A stretch of DNA of 64,000 nucleotides from contig JALMQS010000128.1 in NCBI GenBank assembly GCA_024734495.1, forward strand, positions 17,849,079-17,913,078, written 5' to 3'. This stretch comes from Forficula auricularia (taxonomy: Eukaryota > Arthropoda > Insecta > Dermaptera > Forficulidae). Shown here piece by piece: positions 59,557-64,000 of the stretch; within the stretch, counting starts at the first letter, position 1; each line of letters begins with the position of its first letter. Both the position numbers and the translations under genes were made by a program. The notes below the pieces were generated by a model, which ran no database searches, was not told the origin of the DNA, and worked only from the letters and a program-made list of their open reading frames with translations.

Positions 59557-60631
59557 AGTACCTAAATTTTTTAGTAGATATGCACTTGATATATAATTTT
59601 GGTTTCAGATAATATACCTACATTATAAAGTAATTATTTCTAAACAAAATGTTCACAACAAATTGAGGCAGATTTTTTCCGAGAAGCTTTTTATGTTAAT
59701 TCCAATGTTATTATTTGTAAAAAAAATACATGTTAAATAACAAAATAAATGAAAGCAAGGGGCGCGCCGATTTTAATTGCTCTAGAGCGCTGAATGTAGC
59801 TACACCATGAAATCAAAATGCTTTAATACATTAATAATTATAGGCTTAAAATTTATTTGTTTGATCCATTCGAAATGGAAATAAATTATGTTTGTATTTT
59901 ATAAGAGAATAAAGTCTAACCAATATGGTTGTACACTGTTATATAACAGTTGATATTTTCACAATAGCCACATAGCTCTTGATTTCTGTTGTTTTTATAT
60001 AAATTTTCTGTTAATCTCAGATTTTTGATGGGGAAAAAAATAAAACGAATGCTATGATTTATTGAGTGTCATTTCGGATGGCAAGTTTCCCAACCGTTCA
60101 TCCCCGACTCATAACTTTGCAAAATAATTTCACTATTTTTACTTATCCTATTCTTGACTAATGATTCTTTGAAGTTGAATTATTTAATTTTCGTTTGAAA
60201 TAGAATATTCTTGTCTGTTTACTTATTTCTACTCTCTACATTCATTTATTATAACATTGTTACTTTTTCCGATGTTCTGGGTTAAGAAAAATGTTGTTTT
60301 TTTTTCACTTATGCACCTTCAAAGTTTGGAATTTAAAATTTAAATTAATGATGCAAGATTTTTGTTCAAATGATCAGTGAGAAATAACTCTCGCAGATCA
60401 TGAGGTGCAAGGATGCAGTGCGAACAAACAAAATTCAAAAATATTTTAAAATATAGGGTTTTAGGAAAAAGGCACAACCAAGATGTTAGAAGAGTGTCAC
60501 ATGTGATCTTAATGGTGTCAAAAAGAGATATTTTAGTAATATTTTAACAAAATTATATTTTTAATCTCTATCAAAAATAGTAATTCAAACAAAAGTATGA
60601 ATTACGTAGAAATGAAATTTTATTTTACTAT

Positions 60632-60823
60632 CGAAATTTTCATAAGAGAGGACCCTTTCTTCAATTTTCTCTTTTGTTAAAGGGGGCCAGAATATATTTT
60701 TTCGAAATATTTTAATGAAATCATAACCGAAATTTTCATAAGAGAGGACCCTTTGTACAATTTTCTCTTTTGATAAAGGGGGCCAAAATATATTTTTTCG
60801 AGATATTTTAATGTAATCATATT
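60632..60823 (+). repeat. Tandem duplication of a 96-bp unit
   Basis: CGAAATTTTCATAAGAGAGG starts at 60632 and again at 60728; the two units match through AAAGGGGGCCA and TTTTAATG.AATCATA. Confidence 0.85.
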
Positions 60824-61020
60824 TTCTATCTCTCTATGAAATATCATTTAAATATACAAGTTTAATATTTTAAAATATAGAGGTTTGGGGGACGAAGGTT
60901 CACCAATTTTTCCGGCGGGGGGGGGGCTAGTCAGGTGAGCTTAGTTACTCTACTGCGAACAATACTATTTAATTAAAAAAATTAAAGTTCTATGTCTTCT
61001 TAATCTAAATATAGTAAGAA

Positions 61021-61500
61021 GGAGTTACATTGGGGAGGCGTTTTCTATAAGCAAGGATTGACCCCTGAATAGTGAAAATAAGAAGGAAAACGTCGCCTTA
61101 GAGTGTAAACCTTCTAAATCCATTTTTTATCATATATGACATATTAATACCGTTCAAAAGAAAAAGAGATGCAGTGTCGTCCAAGTAAAACTGCTACTTA
61201 AAATTACGATCGTAAGTTGTAGAAAAAAAATGTGAAAATAGTTTCTTTCCATAACAACAATATTAAATTTTGATTGTTTTTTCTCTGCCCAGTAAAATTT
61301 CTTTGTTGTGAGTTAGCAGGCTTACACTCTAAGGTGGCGAAAAGAAGATTTGAATTTCAAGAATAGGACCAAGTTGAAGGTACTTATAGCTGTGTCTTTA
61401 AAGATTGAAAGTTATATTTTGCTGGAAAGTCAGATTAAGAAGTTCCAATATTTAGAAGTTAAACGGGTTAGCTAGATAATGCGTTTGTTCAATTTGAATC
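61021..61500 (+). repeat. Dispersed repeat family, copy 3 (interrupted)
   Basis: It aligns with 8707-9060 (GAAGTTCCAATATTTAGAAG corresponds to GAGTTCCAGTCTCTAGAAG). It is interrupted by a MITE-like insert at 61091-61339 with ends CGTCGCCTTAGAGTGTAA and the complement of CGCCACCTTAGAGTGTAA. Confidence 0.5.
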
Positions 61501-61997
61501 TATTTTGTTTGACAAGCGGTGTATAAATTTTTTTGAAAATGGTATATTTCTCGCAAAAGAGGCTTGAGAGTCATTAGTGACTTATATTTTTATAATTTTT
61601 TCTAATATAAGTACCAACTAAAATGTCTAAGAAATATATCTTGTTATTTTCTTTTCATATTATTTAATTATTATGAACTATTGTTTCGGCTCAATAGCGA
61701 ACTTCACTTCAATTTCTATATATATATTGATTGATTGATTACGTATATTTATTTTATTGGTGCAGTGTAAACTGAAGATGAGGAGACAAAATGTTCGGCC
61801 AAAAAATTATATGATACAAAAAAAAAATTCTTTAAGAACAATTTAAAAAAAAAATCTAAAATTTTTTTTGTCAATAGTAGCACTCATATTAGAAAAGGAA
61901 GAAAAATTTTTAAAAATTACAGAAAAATATTTTTTTTAAGGCACACTCTTTATTTTATTCCTCTGCAAATTAAATATTCATTTGTTTTTTCAATTGG

Positions 61998-62560
61998 ATG
62001 ATTTGTTATTCTGTCGGTTTCGTTTCATGTTTTATCGATATGGCAGATATTTCGTTCGCCTATTTGTTAGTCGACACGATGTCCATGTCCACGTTTTCCG
62101 ATTCCCACGACTGGATTGCTGGCTTTGACATTTGCAAGTCTATTGACTCTAGTGTTTGTTTCTCTGCTATTTCACAGTTCATTCATCTTGGATTTATTTT
62201 TATTTCCCAATCTAGGCCAACTATCAAAAGAATTGTTGATCTCTGCTATTTCCGTCAATTGGAATCGGTGCATTCCATTTGGTCTGCTGACCATGCATAC
62301 TTGATTAAGGTAAACGTTTGCTTGCTCAACGTGAGCGTGCAAGAAGATGGACTTTTTTCGTGGACGTGAGGTTCGCAACCGTTGCTTCTTTGACCATGAG
62401 TCATGCCTCAAGAGGGGGGGCCTCACGACACAATTCTGTTAAGCGGGGGGCCTTAAGAGCTTAAGAGAAAGAAGGTGGTCCTCAGGCACAGGCCGGATCT
62501 TGTCTGCTCTGAATCATCGCGACCTCGTAACTCGCAACAGGTGGTGTGCAGGTGAAAAAT
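61998..62560. pseudogene. GC-richer stretch, possible decayed coding sequence
   Basis: The plus strand has a 123-codon ORF (MICYSVGFVSCFIDMADIS...). The minus strand has HRFQLTEIAEINNSFDSWPR followed, in shifted frame, by LQMSKPAIQSWESENVDMD and ISAISIKHETKPTE. The minus-strand reading looks more protein-like but is broken by stops. G runs at 62413 and 62445. No family identified. Confidence 0.2.
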
Positions 62561-64000
62561 CCTCAAGTTGGATAATCCCAAATGCTCTTGTGTCTAGTGT
62601 ATGCAGACAGAGAGAGAGAGCTCAAATGTTTTCAATAGGAATTCCGAAAGGAACACCAGAAGAGATTTTATGTATTGTTCATTCATCCATTTCGATACCA
62701 ATGATGCAAACGCAAGCGTTTTATTCAATACTAATTGTGCTATACTATATTTCCTAATCAAACAAATATAATTAAAATTGATATTTAAAATGTTTGTATT
62801 TGATTTCAATTAAAAGACAACAAATAGCAACAAGAGAATTTACAATACAAGGAAAGCCCTTCAGAAATTCACCCAAAAGATTTTCTCAATGTGTTCAAAT
62901 ATGTCTGTAACGTGGAGAAAAATCATATCCGACCATTATTATTTTTCTGTCTATTTCTGAGTCTGAATTCCACTACCCAAGAAAACTCACGAATAAAAAG
63001 AAAATTTCATTCTGGTGCATAAATGTTTTTTTGAATGATTTAATTAGATTTCCAGGCGTTTTCTTGATAGAATAAGCATAAACAGACAACCTGTCTTGTT
63101 TCAATTTCAATTTATTTATTTTAAAACACACTAATAGTTTATTTCAAATAATTAAATATTAAAATTAATTTAGAATTTGAATCTATTTCCACTTAATTAA
63201 AAATACATATATGTTAAGTATATTATATTTTATTGGTTTATTAAATTTTAATTATTAATACATACTAGTGCGGGTTTAACCGGGAAATGAACTGAGACTT
63301 GAATTTTTTTTATTTTTTCTCTAATTAGGTGTTTGTAAAATTCTAGGTCAAGATATTGACAAATATTTGCTTTACAAGGCGTGCTGATTGCAAAAAGTGT
63401 TTTTTTTTTTTTAATATTTGATGATGTAGTTATGGATATGTATGTGCATATATGTGTTTGTAACTAATTACCTTGCACTTTTGTTCGTCAAAACCAACAA
63501 TGTTATATATACCCAGAAGAAGCAAAGGATCTTAACTATAAGGAAAGGATGCAAGCAGACTGCTTAAAACAGAGAACAATGTTTCACCCTATAATATGGT
63601 TGTATAACTTCCAGGAGTGCTGTCAAAAGGGTCGATGGCATATATTATATTATTTTTATCTGTATTTAGATAAAATAGGACCATTCAGGAGCGAAAGCAC
63701 TTAGGGTCCTAAAAGAAATAAGAAATTTAAGTGACCAAGAAGATATGCCACAATTATAGGTTTGGATTCGCTTACAAGATGTTTAAGATACGAAAGTAAA
63801 TTCGTCTCCAAAATTTTAACGAATTTTTCGAAATTTTGATTTTCTATTAATTATTATTTCATTAATTTTCAAACTTCACCATATATGGTCCAGCCTGAAA
63901 GCTTCTTCCATATGATAAGAGAAGATATTTTATTTGCAGTGACATTAATTTTTATAAAGTTTTTTTTTTAATAAAATAATTTATTTTCTATTGAATGTTG

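Larger units (their letters stand above)
48277..64000. other. Upstream flank: no gene recognised
   Basis: Apart from the listed repeats I see no splice-bounded coding block. 53040-54760 and 57800-59030 look like ordinary AT-rich DNA. 57578-57790 is GC-richer, with overlapping ORFs on both strands but no recognisable protein. 60400-60950 has a tandem duplication and a G run. Confidence 0.5.

Overview
The window reads as nuclear DNA of an arthropod, most likely an insect. It is very AT-rich, has no long open reading frames, carries short GC-rich exons bounded by GT/AG splice sites, and is packed with tRNA-derived SINEs, decayed non-LTR retrotransposons, hAT-type and Stowaway-like MITEs and long inverted repeats. 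The species cannot be named from the sequence. I see no prokaryotic operon, CRISPR array or intact RNA gene of tRNA or rRNA type.

One gene is supported. It lies on the minus strand and runs from a TATA/Inr core promoter near 48276 down to at least 7266. Six exons (47852-48248, 37405-37539, 18135-18249, 12632-12855, 9856-9957, 7266-7439) join with matching phases (0,0,1,0,0) and give a 271-residue N-terminal part of a Ser/Thr/Ala-rich protein with no family I recognise. Introns are 2.4 to 19 kb. The 3' end of the gene probably lies beyond base 1.

The most interesting content is a set of dispersed elements, many built as head-to-head inverted repeats, that carry hammerhead-ribozyme cores: CUGANGA, one extra base, helix II, GAAA, then a short self-complementary helix III (ACGU, ACUAUAGU, decayed ACUUCGAAGU and ACAUGU forms) and the cleavage-site base. 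The best copies are at 3965-4017 (-), 16767-16819 (-), 16864-16914 (+), 17580-17640 (-) and 34669-34733 (+). Hammerheads with minimal helix III are established for Penelope-like elements and some animal satellite or retroelement families. Here no Penelope reverse transcriptase is visible, so these would be non-autonomous copies.

Layout: 1-7265 is 3' flank or last-intron DNA with inverted repeats at 3861-4410 and 5565-6515. 7440-9855, 9958-12631, 12856-18134, 18250-37404 and 37540-47851 are introns 5 to 1, filled with MITEs, hammerhead elements, SINE fragments and LINE remnants. 48277-64000 is upstream DNA with a young SINE (50562-50750), a 600-bp palindrome (51607-52206), a Foldback-like element of inverted ~118-bp tandem repeats (56265-57442), and a GC-rich stretch near 62000-62560 that may be decayed coding sequence. 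Several MITEs show 8-bp target duplications, and two interrupt other repeats, which gives a relative insertion order.
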